Origin: Calamus simplicifolius
Taxonomy: Eukaryota; Streptophyta; Magnoliopsida; Arecales; Arecaceae
DNA length: 64,000 nt
Assembly (NCBI GenBank): GCA_900491605.1
Contig: UESW01004375.1
Coordinates: 763,034 to 827,033 of the forward strand
Reading direction: 5' to 3'
The position numbers were made by a program, and so were the translations under genes. Below the pieces are notes generated by a model. That model did not search any database. It had not been told where the DNA came from and saw nothing but the letters and a program-made list of their open reading frames with translations. This document shows, piece by piece, positions 8,641-20,317 of this stretch. How positions within the stretch are numbered: position 1 is the first letter of the stretch; every line of letters begins with the position of its first letter.

Positions 8641-10266
8641 ACATTATTTTTGGGCTAGACCTCAAATAAGAGAATTAAATAAAGATATATTTTGAGCAAT
8701 AACGTGCATGCTTTTTGAAATGGACCATCTGTCTTAATCAAACATAAGAACTTGAAGAAAATGTTTGTTGAACATGGGCAGAAGTTGAACCGCTGACATG
8801 CAATATTGGGTGGTAAAGCAAAAGATTGAATTGCATGACCAAATTAGCAAAGCAATGACACCATACTAAGTCAGTCCAGAATATCGCTTTTGGGGTACAA
8901 AAGTCTCAGCTGAAACCAATTCAACAGATGTTTATTATCCAACTAACTTATTAAAACAACACTGATTTTGTAATTGATTTGTAGCTTTGTTGTCTAATTT
9001 AGTTCTCATGAGATCTGCATTTCCATGCCAGGTAAAATTTTATTGTCATAACCATGATATGCCATACCGATAGGTACTGTCCCACACCAAGTGTGTTGTA
9101 CCATATTTGTAATAACGGTGCATATCAAGTCTTGGTAGACTGAATTGAACAATGTACCGAGATAGCGAACCTTGGTTATAACTTTTAAAAGTTCAACTCA
9201 ACAAACATTCAGTGTCTTTGAACAATGGTATTATGGTTTCTAGTTAGATATAAGAAGCAAGCGTGTTTAAGCATATTTGAATTTTACTGTTACTGTAACT
9301 TAAGTAAATTACCATATTACATATATTGTAGCAGATTTGTGCAATTGTTGTTGTCATAAGGCATTCATGGCAGAACAAAGCACTAAATAACATAAACAAG
9401 AATAGCAATTTTAAATTCTCTGAATCATTAGTAGTGGCCAGAGTCCAACCATAACCTCCAAAAGAAAAGAATGAAACTCATCAACAATAACAAGATAGCC
9501 GATGAGTCATTACATACCTGAACAGTAATGTCTTGTCCCAGCTACATGGGTTTGGTAACACTCCATATTGATCTTGTTCAGACTATACAATTAACCAAAG
9601 AACTAAACTGCACCTAGTTTTTCTTTAACCTAAGCTAAACCTTGTGTGTGTGGATGTAGTGTCACAGGTCAAAGAAATCCACATTCACACGTAAAAATAT
9701 GAATCGTAACTGCATCATATGGTTTTTATAATTTAAATATAAGAAAAACATCAAACTGCTATCACGAAAGAAGAGAAAAAAATTCAGGAACTCAAGAAAT
9801 TAAACGACTTGAGAAACCAGAAATCAAATCAGATAAAAAAATCATATCAAGTTTGGTGTGCTTATACCAGTTCCGAAGAAAATGATAGCGACTCCTCATC
9901 AATGATCGCAATGAAGGAAACCCAAGGCCAATTTGGATGGGCAACCAGGAAAAAGAAAGGTGAGAAAATGTGTGAAAATGGAGAGAATTTTCCCCTCCGC
10001 CCACCATCCCCCTATCGTCCATCGATCTGGAATAGCGGCTCCGAAACAGGAGTTGTGTCGAGGGCCTAGATCACTCTTGACTTTCATCCCTTCTTCCCTA
10101 CTAGATAACAACAACTAGAGCTCACAAAAGATTGGTCAATAATGTATTTAGGCTTGATAACTATATTTTAGTCATATAACTTTAAAGAAAACAAAAATCT
10201 TCTGCAAAAATTGATCATAGCAAAAGATTTAAATCTAGCAATTTTCAGGAAAATCTGATCTTTAGC
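8641..10266. other. Intergenic, no confident gene
   Basis: AT-rich sequence with no recognisable protein domain. A 71-76-codon minus-strand frame near 9792-10114 (SFSWLPIQIGLGFPSL and overlapping readings) has no family match I recognise and no clear splice partners. One MITE-like block (9048-9180) lies within. Confidence 0.5.
9048..9180. mobile_element. Short MITE-like element
   Basis: About 133 bp with inverted ends: left ATAACCATGATATGCC, right (reverse complement) TATAACCAAGGTTCGC. The interior has repeated ACCGATAGGTAC-like pieces and can fold back. No coding capacity. The target duplication is not clear. Confidence 0.45.
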
Positions 10267-10650
10267 TGTTGAAAAATATTTTGTTCTTTCAAAAAATATC
10301 GTTCCTAGAAATTGCTAGAGAATTAATTTTTAGAAATATAATTGCAAAATATAAACGAAATATAAAAATAATCTATGAATCTAAGCCAGGATCAAGGCGT
10401 GTTAGATACTACCCTAAAGATCAGATTTTTATCCCTTCGTGCAGGTTATTGGCGATCTATTCTCAAGGTATAACGACTCGGCTCGATCCGATCCTTCTAC
10501 CATGAGCACAATCGCATTGAGGTGCAACACAATGATTATCTTTAGATGCCCATGAAATGATCAATAAAAAATAGAAATAAAATGAGATAAAATAAATCAT
10601 AGGACTACTCAAAATTATTCTACGATTGATTCATACCTTAATCTGAATCC
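10267..10650 (-). mobile_element. Truncated Copia LTR, second copy
   Basis: Starts TGTTGAAAAATATTTTG and stays closely similar to 7422-7810, including TTCCTAGAAATTGCTAGAG and ATGAGCACAATCG. It stops near 10650, where duplicated host sequence resumes (CTAGGACTATTTCC, compare 33370). The LTR copy is therefore shortened by about 150 bp at its high-coordinate end. Confidence 0.65.
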
Positions 10651-11809
10651 TTGAGCCTAGGACTATTTCCTCAATCTGGACTTGTTTTGATTGGCCGAGT
10701 TGACTTAAGTCCATGGAAAGCATTTCGATCAGATGCGCCGAGTCATTGCAATTGTTCAATAACAATCCAAATCCATTCAAATGTATTGGGTTTCTCGGTT
10801 GAATCAAATCTAGATTTGGATCTAGCGCAAGATGGGGTTAAAATAGGCTATCCATTCTATAGAAAGACTTGTAATAAAACAAACAATAAGTTGAGCTACT
10901 TTAGGATTTTTTTTCCTTTTTTGTCAAATAAGATATATTTTTATCCAGTAGATCCAGTTTAGTGATTAAAAATCAAGATGGACTTGGAGCTACCCAAGTC
11001 AAAGTCCCAAGGTAAATCAAATAAATCCACCTGCAGCCCTATTCATTGGTTGAAATCTTAAAGAGTTTATATCATTCATCAAACGTGGCCCACTAGCATA
11101 CGGACCCTTGCTTTGCCAGCAAGTACTTGGGACCATGCCACCTAATCAATGTCAGCAAGAAATGCAGCAAAAGTACATGGCCGTTTAGATTCCCTCTGCA
11201 ACATTTGTATTATCTCAGCAATTCTACGTACGTGGATCGCAATTCGTAAATGGATCATATCAACTTAAATCATGCTTCATCTATCTGATTTTATATTCAA
11301 ATTTTAATTTTGAATCTGATTTCAACCTATTTATTAATTGATTGGATTAGTTTAGATATATGAAAAGAATACTATTAGGTTTTATTCGGGTCAAATATAA
11401 TTTTCTTACCCAAAATTGTGAGGTTTGAGATAAAATTGAATCAAGTCATATTGCATTTAATTAAAACATTTTATTGTTATTTTATAACTAAAATTTAGTA
11501 ATTGAAAATCAAACATAGATTGATTTAAAAATTGAAATAAGATTAAAAAGTGCTGACTTAACTTCAAATTTTTATTCAAAACTTTTAATTTTGGCCAAGT
11601 CAATAATTATCTTTTAAGTTTATAAATTATGATATTTAAAATATTTATTGATATACTTAAAAGACATTATAAATAAGAATTCATCAAAATAAATAATAAA
11701 ATTAAATATTTTAACATAATTAATAAAAAAAGAGTAGAATTAGTTGTTAAGATAGAAAGAAAAATTAATTTAAATGAGAGTTCATTTAATGAATGGTCGG
11801 ATTGAGTTT

Positions 11810-11868
<59 letters not shown>

Positions 11869-12310
11869 CTTACATTCGATTTGAATTCTAGATTGAATCT
11901 AATTTTAAAACCTAATTTAACCTATAAATTTTTAAATATGGATCAAATTGGATATAATTAGATTGAGAACAAATCGATTCATGGATCGATCTGATCCACT
12001 TGCAATGCCTATTCTATAAATCATCAAAACGATCCCACCAAGCATGGCTCCCTACTAGGACGTCATCAAGGCTGATCAGAGATTGCAACTTTCAAATTAA
12101 GTGTGCCATTGTAACTAAAGAGATATTCAAGAAACATGCATATCTTGACCATTAAAGTTACCTTGCAGATGAATCACTTTGGAGTTAGATTATGCCATGG
12201 CAAAGCCATGTCGAGTTTTCAAAAATTATGCAATTTTCTTACTTAATCCACTCTTGAAGAATCAAACACAAGCTTTCTTCTATTGGTCATGGAATTAACT
12301 TTAATATTCC
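10650..12310. repeat. Segmental duplication block A, right part
   Basis: Diverged copy of 33364-36190. Shared anchors include GCAAGATGGGGT with AATAGGCTATCCATTCTAT, ACGTGGCCCA with TAGCATACGGACCCTT, GACCATGCCACCTAATC, and AACACAAGCT near the end. Copy A lacks the 1-kb inverted-repeat element and the LINE tail that interrupt copy B. No gene is seen. The only fairly open frame (10651-10962) has no recognised domain. Confidence 0.75.
11812..11868. repeat. (TA)n microsatellite
   Basis: Uninterrupted TA dinucleotides for about 57 bp. Confidence 0.95.
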
Positions 12311-13390
12311 ACATTGTCAACATTAACTCTTTCTTTTTTTTCTTCTTCCTCCTTGGACTTCAAGGTGGGTAGTGGTTGTGATGCTATGATGTTGATAATT
12401 TAGGTGGATAATTGGTGCGACAATGCAAATTTATGCTTGCTAACCTTTTCTCTTTCTCCTTTTATATTTCTGTCTTTCTTACTTTTGTTCTTCCTCTTTG
12501 TTTTAATTTTGGTATCCAAATTAGGAGACATGATGATTCCTAGATGAGGGTTTTGCCTTGTTGTTGAGTAAAAAATAACTATTTTCTTAACAATGGCTAG
12601 CTAATCTAGGATGATCTACCACTATTCTTCTATGAATAGCCATTTGTAGCCATTTTGATTTATTATTGCAAAGAGAATAGTGAATATCGAATATGACCTT
12701 TGTTTTTCCTTCCCTTCTATTTTTTTTGAGTTTTTTTTTAAAGTTTTAATATTGTTGGAATTTCTTTCATCATGATCATGAGTAGTACTATTGTGCTTTG
12801 GCATTATGCCACCCCTCTCATAATTGCCCTCCATGATCATCATATGATACAACCTTGTTGGCTAAGGAAATGAAGATAGACAATGTCCATATTGCATTCC
12901 TTAATCAAATTTAGGGATCTATTTAAAATTTTTAAATATAAGGTTTGCTAAGTGATAATAGCCTTAAGTTGGAGAAATGTTTGGACAATTGTTGCTAACT
13001 ATTGGGGAATAACAAATATACTCTTATTATTTAACTTTTTGATTAAAATTGACCTGAATCTCATCATAAGGGTGGCATAGGATGAAGTAAACTAGCAATT
13101 TAAATAAGTTGTCAAATTTATCAAAAGTTTAATTTGTGATAGTCTGACATTTTCTACTTGAACTTTTAATTTTTTAGGGAAATAAGAATAACATCAAATT
13201 AATAAGAATGATGTTTAATTAGAAAAGGAGTATATTGTCGTATTATATAACCATGATAGCATGCGTAAATATTCTTGGTTATGTGTGTATTGTTGGCAAG
13301 TTGATGCCGCTAATTTCATTAAAGTGGCCAGTGTAAGATGCAAACCAGCGCAATTAATTGCATTTTCTATTCTATATCACATAGAAACTA

Positions 13391-13396
13391 ACTCTG

Positions 13397-13430
<34 letters not shown>
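13391..13430. repeat. (CT)n microsatellite
   Basis: About 19-20 CT units preceded by CTCTGC. Confidence 0.9.
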
Positions 13431-13433
<3 letters not shown>

Positions 13434-14261
13434 GGGTTGTTTGATTAATCACTGTAGCAATTTTTCTTAGTGATAGAATCATTAATGATAGGATTACTAG
13501 TAATCTAACATCAACCAATTTGGTGTATGGTATTTTAATAATCAAAGGTCACCAATAATTACATTTCACTATATTTGATATATCATAATAATTAAGGGTC
13601 ACTAATAATACCCTTAAAAACTTATTTATATAATATGAATAAAACATATAATTTTAAAATAAAAATATAAAATTATATCAAAAGCATGAAGCTTGTAATA
13701 TAATTATAAAAAATATTTTTTCACTTTAATTTAAATAACTATAATATAAAAATAAATTAATCAAATCAAATATATATATATATATATAAACTTGCTAATA
13801 TGATTGCTAACATTGCATGCTAAAATAAAATTATTATAAAGTTAAATGTTATTGATCTAAGCAAATCTATCCATTTGTATTAGAATTACTATCCTAATAA
13901 GAGTGTGAAAATTATTTTCAAATCGGTAGCTTGAAAATTTATTAAAAAAATTATTTTTGCAAAACTAATTTTTTTAGTGCTCTTAAATTGATGCTAAAGA
14001 GTTGAAAACTAATTTTATTTTATTTTTTGTTACTTTAAAATTAGTGCAAAAATTATTTCAAATAATTTCTATCCTCAAAATTTTCTTCCAAGTTGCTCTA
14101 ATAACCATGCTGGCTTCGAAATTTAAATTTAATTTCCAAACATTTTGAATTTCAAATTCTAAATTTTAATTTTTAATATTTGAAATAAATATTTACAATT
14201 TCTAAAGTACTTTCTTTCACATAATTATTAAAATAATAAAATATAAATTTTAATTTTAAAT

Positions 14262-14420
14262 TTAAAGTCTTAAGAGCAGGCCAAGGCATAGTCCGTTGCA
14301 TAGGCGACGATGGGCATGGCATGTCGAGCGGGACTTGCCAAGCCAGGACAGCATGGCATGGAGGAAGGCCATGCAGGCTTGACGACCTTAGCCAGGGAGC
14401 ATCCAACGGAGTTGGCCGCA
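14262..14420. other. Isolated GC-rich island, probable insertion
   Basis: About 150 bp of GC-rich sequence (for example GGGCATGGCATGTCGAGCGG) inside strongly AT-rich DNA. AATTTAAA-like sequence occurs on both sides. It carries a minus-strand frame that opens MRPTPLDAPWLR with no recognised domain. The origin is unknown; a small transposon fragment is likely. Confidence 0.3.
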
Positions 14421-14942
14421 ATTTAAAAATAATATTTTAAGACTAAAAATTATTTAAAATAATTTTGACATTAAATTTAAAGTAGTAAAAAAGGAATTTT
14501 TAAATTAAAAATCATATTTTGTACCTTCTACATGAACAACAGAGCACTAAATAAATCAGTTTTGCAATTTTTTTTTAATTTTAAAGTTACTGATTTGAAA
14601 ATAATTTTTAGTACGAAATGCAAAGCAATAGTTCTAATACAAACAGATAGATATATAAAAATATCAAAGTAGCAATAATTTTAATTTAAAATTATAACAA
14701 TGTTTTACTAAGATAAAATTATCATGTCTCATTTTTTTAATAATAAATTAAAAATAAAATTATTTATTAATTATCATCATCATCATCATCCCAATATTTT
14801 TAATCCTTTTAGCAAAGTTAAGATCATATTTTTTAGGATTAACGTCAAAATAAAAATACTAAATAACATGATTCTAACATTATGTCAAAGTTGTCAAAGA
14901 TATTGTAAATATCATCTATTGCCGTCAAATCATGTTCATCTA

Positions 14943-15518
14943 ATGTTGGAAAATGAAGAGCTCCTTCTCAACGAATTTCTGAAAGAAAAGTTTTCGAGGA
15001 CTGATTATATCGGTAAAGACCTTCCAACGCTCAAGTAAGCAACTCGAGAAAAGTGAAAAAAGAGCTAATGAAAAATGGCTAGAGAGTTTGAGTTCAGATT
15101 TTTTTTCATTGTGAGTGAAGGTTTTTATACCTATCCGAAGATTCCTCTTTTCCACTTTTAAAAGGTGCTAATTTCAAGACGTTATTGTTTGATAATGGAC
15201 AGATAGTCAGGCTGACAAAGATGGGTCACAATCAACACTGGGCATGTCAAAGATGTCCCACCCTGTCAGCCCCTTGCCAGTCGTGGTACCACATATGATA
15301 GATGAGCCTAGTCGCATCAGACATGCGCTATTACAGGTAGTGGCCACGCGCAATTACAGACGATTAGTGGGCCATGTGGCGGCTGTAGATGGTTAATGGG
15401 CCACGTTGTAGTGTCAAGTAGCTCGAGGTAGCGAAGACCCAGAGTCCGAGGCCGAGAGGACTTAGGATCCGAGGCTAGGGTTTCGTAAGTTGCTTCTTCC
15501 AGCTCGATAAACCACATC

Positions 15519-15522
<4 letters not shown>
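14943..15522 (-). mobile_element. Probable solo LTR
   Basis: Block running from TGTTGGAAAATG to CCACATCA, with a minus-strand TATA box (GGTATAAAAACC near 15125-15135) and a GC-rich part beyond it. On the minus strand it starts TGATGTGG, like the TGATATGG end of the LTR at 1-716. The flanking 5-mers (TCTAA and ATAAT) do not match, and the right flank is an AAT microsatellite, so the borders are not proven. Confidence 0.4.

Positions 15523-15553
<31 letters not shown>
15523..15553. repeat. (AAT)n microsatellite
   Basis: About ten AAT units right after the CACATCA end of the probable LTR. A second TAT/ATT run lies near 15952-15971. Confidence 0.9.
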
Positions 15554-15557
<4 letters not shown>

Positions 15558-15999
15558 TAATATAATTAAAAATCTGGTCAAGCCCGGCGACTTCCCGCTC
15601 TTCTTTGGAAGGACAAGAGGAATCATGTTCAATCTTTGGATTTCAAGGCGATTAACGTAGCTTTTGAAGTGCAAGGTGTTGGATTCTCGCACATCAATGT
15701 ACATTCCGTACAAAACCAGGGGTTAAAATTTTCTCCGTCCAAGTCCCCACCCTATGGGGCTGTGATTCCAAGGAAACAAGGTTTCATCGATTCCAATGCT
15801 GATGATCCGTAAATTATGGACGCCTAGAAAATCGTTACTATTATAATGATTAATGGGAATAACGCTGGTAATTTGCCATTTTTTTTATAACAATAATTTG
15901 CCTTTCGCTAGATAACTTGAAAATGAATAAACGAACGTTACAACGAAAAATTATTATTATTATTATTATTTGAATACAAACTTATAGTCAAATTAATTT

Positions 16000-16560
16000 C
16001 AATTAATTACAAGAAGGCCTACAGCCAAATTAATTAACCTCTCACAAAAGAATACAACCATAGGCACGAGCAATCACAAGTTTGGCTAACTAAGACGGTA
16101 CAATACCATCAACTTCAAAAGAAAGATTAGATTACAAAGCATTTGAAGCTATTAACCAATGTAACACTGGTCGTCTTCTCTGTAGATGAGAAATTGATCC
16201 TTTAATCCTACCATATATCTTGGAAGGATTACACTAATAAGGATTGCATGAACTTTTTAAAATTGTAGTACATTAACCCTTCCACTTAATTGATATCTCC
16301 AATGGGGACTGTAATTTAAGTCAATTTCCTTTTGGTAATAAAACTCAAAACGATCTCTGTAACCTCTAATAACAAAACCACTGCAGCTATAAAATAATTT
16401 ACAGCACCATCAAAATTAACTTCAAGCACAGAGAATATAGGTCCAAAAGAACCAAGGAAACCCCAATCCATTTGAGTATTAAAGATAACAACATATTGAT
16501 GACCTTGCAACCAATCAATAAAGTTTCATGAGGAGGAGTCATTTAACAACATATCCTAAA
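16000..16560 (-). pseudogene. Decayed LINE RNase H fragment
   Basis: The minus strand shows LEVNFDGAVNYFIAAV and, frame-shifted, pieces equal to the FVIRG segment of the LINE RNase H. It is clearly related to 717-1140 over about 400 bp (CAAAGCATTTGAAGCTA is shared apart from one base). Frameshifts break every frame. It was the landing place of the LINE that starts near 16595. Confidence 0.55.
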
Positions 16561-17461
16561 ACAGTCTGAGTTCTGCTGTTCAGATAAAACATGCCATGCG
16601 AAGACAACTCGAACTCTTTGTAAGCCTGTGCTTTGAGAATCATGCGAGCGCCGCTCCTGTTCTTGTTTGTGCTGTGCTTTGAGATTGGTGTTACGGCCAT
16701 CGCCCTCCCTGATCTCCGGCGATCTTCGCCGCCTGAGGAAGAGACTCTAGGTAGACGTTCATCTGGTTAATCCCTGTCTTCCCATGGCGTCGGATGGGAC
16801 TGAGGGTGGTAGGGCTCCTAGGAATCGGGCTGTGGAGCAGGGGTTCAAATGGATATCTTCGTCCCCTTCGCCGGCGGAGGTGGCGAGGCTGGTTGCTCGA
16901 TTTCCGGAGGTCATTCGTGTCTCGGAGCCAATGCTGGAAGAGGAGATGTCGGGGTGGCAGAGGAGGGCTGTTCTCGCCCGCTCTTTCCTTCGCTGGGTGC
17001 CGACTGAAGCTTACCTTAGGGAGTTCAGAAGAGCTGGGATCCAAGGTGCCATCGTCCCGATTAGCTTGGCGCATCGGTGCCATATTTTTCGATTTGAAGA
17101 CCCAGCGGCGTGCAACCTGGTTCTTAACCGGCCGTGGATGGTTAATGGTCAGATTGTTGGGACGGAGGCTTAGAAACCGGAGTTCTTCCCGGCCGTGGAC
17201 TCCATTGCTTCGACTCTGGTTTGGGTGAGACTGCCCAATCGACCAATGGAGTTCTGGAGGGATGATATTCTTAAAGCAATCATGGAGCCTGCTAGAGTTT
17301 TCTTCGGCGCTGATGCTGTCACTCAGTCGAAGAACAGGGATGGCTATGCGAGGGTTACTGTGCGTGTTGACCTCTGCCATTCCCTGAGGCCAGGGACGAG
17401 GGTTCAGGGGATCCGGGGGCCGTTTTGGCAGTAGTTCATCTTTGAATCCTTGGAGGGGATA

Positions 17462-17500
17462 TGCCTAAGTTGTGGATCCTTGCATTTGAAGGGGCCGTGC
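17462..17500 (+). other. LINE ORF1 zinc knuckle
   Basis: Codes CLSCGSLHLKGPC, spacing CX2CX3HX4C, one residue shorter between the second Cys and the His than the usual retroviral CX2CX4HX4C. The same spacing is kept in copy 2 (CLRCGSLHLGGSC, minus strand near 31050), so it is a family trait. Confidence 0.75.
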
Positions 17501-18156
17501 TCGCCGCCGGCCATGGCTGAGGGTGAGGATGAAGCCTATGGTCCGGTCTTTGGGCCGTGGATGTCTGTTGTTCGTCAACGGAGAAGTGTTGCTGTCCCAC
17601 TGTCGAAGCCTCCTCCGTCAGCCTCTCCTCCTAGCTCTGCTTCTCAGCCTGTTCTAGCGAAGTCGGGTGTGCCGGAGGGGTGGCAGGTTCCGGCGAAAGT
17701 AGCTCGCAGACGCCTCCTTGTGTCTTCGATCAATGGTTCGGCCAGTCGGCCAGTCTGAAGCAGGGAGGAGATAAGGGTGATTCGGCTCAGATAGCCGTGC
17801 CAGTCTTTCTGCAGTGTGCCGGTTTTAAGGAATTTGATAAGAGAAAGCAGAAACAGTGTCTGAATGTGGCCTCTGATCATTCAAAGTCCCAATCTTTTGC
17901 TTCATCAAATCCATTTGCCTCTCTAGGACTGGTTTCCAATGACTGGGAGCAGTCCAAGAAAGTGGATGCCGGTCCGGGGCCCCTCAAGCATGCCAGGCCG
18001 GTCGACAGTGTGCCGCCTAGGTCTGTATCCAAATTGGAGAAGAGAAAGGGTAAAGCTAAGGGCTCCAACCCCAAAAGCAGAATAGATCTAATTCCTTATT
18101 CAGCTAGACCGAACCAACCCTCTTGCTGTTTGACCAAGGGTCCGAGGGTTGGTACG

Positions 18157-20081
18157 TGTTGGGAATTGTATCCTAAAGCCAATCATTTGATGATTGTGCT
18201 GATGTAAATTGTATATAAATTGATATATTAATAAAAGTTATTTGGCAGTTTATTCATTACAAGAACATCTTCTTAATACTCCTGAAAGTAATGAAGCCCT
18301 TAGGATCTTCCTCACGATAAAGAAGGATTTATCTTAGAAGGTCCTTAAAAGAGTTCACGACCAAATGATATACTATGACAGGGCCATAGTACTATCAATT
18401 ATAGGACGTTGTATATCATATTTGTTGGTTATCCTCTTAACCAAGGAGTGTAGAGACACTGGTATGACATACAGGTGAAAGTGTAGGAGTACATTTCACC
18501 GAACGTGACTCATTTCTGGATACTCTGCTGTCAAGAGTTAATCCGAGAAGATATAGGTATAAGTATCCTTCAGACCTGAAGATCACAACCAGTGGCTTAC
18601 AAGCAACTCATTGTACTTAGGTGCCGGACCATCTGGATTTCTAATCCAGCTACGAAAGGTTACTGGGTGCAGTCAAGTACTTGTGGTAGTCAGTTGTGGA
18701 TCAAGATGGAATTTGACCTATCCCATTAAAAGGAGAAATGCTTGTATTTCAATTTAGCAAGACCTTGGCCAAGGCACTTCATGTGAAAGTCACATGATCA
18801 CTAAAGTTGAAATCACTTTATGGATTTGCTATTTAGAGTTGACAGGCTCTTAAGCCATCCTTAGCATTTGTGGTCAAGAGGATGAATTATACGGTAACTG
18901 TTTCTTAGGGTTCTTGGAGTTTGCTCGGCAACTCTTCGACATATCCGGACGTCGGGTTCCATTGCTAGATGGGCACATCGATTAGTATAGAAAGTTGTTT
19001 CTATGCTACCGGCTTAGGTTCGAACCTAGAGAGTCACACGCATAGAAGTTTCCTAGGATGATCTATTTGCTGATCAACGATTGAGAATCGTATATGATTT
19101 AATTAATCAATTTGATTGATTGAATTATCTCAATTGGGTTAAGTACAATTGAATAAGATTCAATTTGGTTTAAGTCTATTAGAAGGACAAGTCAATTTCA
19201 AATATTGATTTGAAATTAGACTTGATTTGAATTTAAATAGATTTAGGACTAGCCAAATTTGATTTGGCTTGGACCATGATCTATGTGGGTTAAGTCAAAT
19301 AAATTCAGATCAGAACCCAAACCTCTCGAATATGGATCTCATATAATGAGATGGCTAAAATCTCATCTCATGAGATAGAATTTAATGCATGACATTTATT
19401 TACCGAACGTCGGATTGATCCCTCGTCTCTTTGGTTTTCTCCGAACGTCTCTTCGCTTTTGGCAAACGACGGATTCTTAAATGTCAGAATTAAATGTCAA
19501 GGCTAAATCGAGACTATAAATAGAGGGCATTCCCTCACCAGAGAACACAAAACAAAAAATAGAACAACAATACACGATTTGTCGTGGATTGTAATTCTAA
19601 ATTGTTATGGATTATAATTCTAAAATGTTAGAATAGAAAATCCTGGTGATTCTGGTGTTAGCGAAAGATCTTGGAGGAAGATTCAAGTGAGAGGATTCAA
19701 GATCAGCAAAGCTATTTTTCTGCAAGCTAGCACTCCCAAAAATCTGATCATTCGGGGCTTCGCGTGGACGATACTAGAGGCCGAACGATTGAACGACTAC
19801 AGAGCAATAAGGATTTACCTACTGTTCTTAAGGTAAGTGATTTGATCCCTAGATCTTAAGGCAGGCTTCAAGATAATAGTGTGACTAGTCATCTTGAAGA
19901 TCAAGATATGATCTTGATGTTTTTATATGCATATTTTAGATCAAACGACCCTGAATATATAGGCAAAGATATGATCTTGATGCATATTAGATAGATTAAT
20001 ATGTAATCTTTTAATTTCCGCAATGATAATAGTTATCAATTTTTAAAAATATGCATGCCTCGGAGACTATTTCTCCCTACA
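18157..20081 (+). mobile_element. Solo LTR, Angela-like Copia, 1,925 bp (copy 1)
   Basis: Starts TGTTGGGAATTGTATCC and ends CTCCCTACA, with a perfect 5-bp target duplication GTACG at 18152-18156 and 20082-20086. There is no internal region, so it is what remains after LTR-LTR recombination. It carries a plus-strand TATA box. A close relative lies at 38329-40312. The length and the TGTTGG..TGTATCCTAAAGCCAAT start recall Angela-type Copia LTRs; that clade assignment is inference. It sits inside LINE ORF1, so it is younger than that LINE. Confidence 0.9.
19515..19522 (+). promoter_or_regulatory. TATA box of solo LTR copy 1
   Basis: ACTATAAATAGAGGGCATTC, a strong plant TATA box about 1.36 kb into the LTR, followed by CCCTCACC. 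Copy 2 keeps CCTATAAATTGAAGGACATC at 39778-39797. It marks the U3/R junction and could start a transcript running into the second half of the LINE. Confidence 0.65.
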
Positions 20082-20317
20082 GTACGGTCACCCTGGATAG
20101 GGTCGCTGATCTCGATAGCGAGGCATCCTCTGAAGGTTCTTTGGGTCAGGGAAATGATTTATTGTCATCTGTTCATGTTCAAAGGTCTGGGGACACTGAA
20201 GAGGATACAGGTGTTATGCAGGCTTATCCTAAGGGTGGCACCCGGTCTTCTAGGTGTCTTTCTGATAGTGATATGGCTGAGGTCCAGGGGGACTCCCCAT
20301 CTATCTCCAGCTAGTCT

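Larger units (their letters stand above)
12311..14942. other. AT-rich intergenic region
   Basis: No coding domain seen. It contains a (CT)n run at 13391-13430, a short TA run near 13770, and an isolated GC-rich island at 14262-14420 (noted separately). Confidence 0.6.
16784..20314 (+). pseudogene. LINE copy 1 ORF1 (DUF4283 and zinc knuckle), split by an LTR
   Basis: The start ATG is at 16784 (MASDGTEGG). The N-terminal half matches the DUF4283 type RNA-binding domain of plant LINE and retroelement ORF1 proteins (VLARSFLRWVPTEAY, NRPWMVNGQIV, LVWVRLPNRPMEFW). A CX2CX3HX4C knuckle, CLSCGSLHLKGPC, lies at 17462-17500. In-frame TAGs occur at 17171-17173 and 17432-17434, and the frame shifts between 17680 and 17758. 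At 18156 a solo LTR enters; the reading frame lines up again after it (GT before, VTLDRVAD after) and ends in TAG at 20312-20314. It would act as an RNA-binding chaperone for the LINE RNA. Defective. Confidence 0.8.

Noticed and set aside
16691..17380. 229-codon minus-strand ORF
   Set aside because: Antisense shadow of LINE copy 1 ORF1, which itself carries the DUF4283-like motifs.
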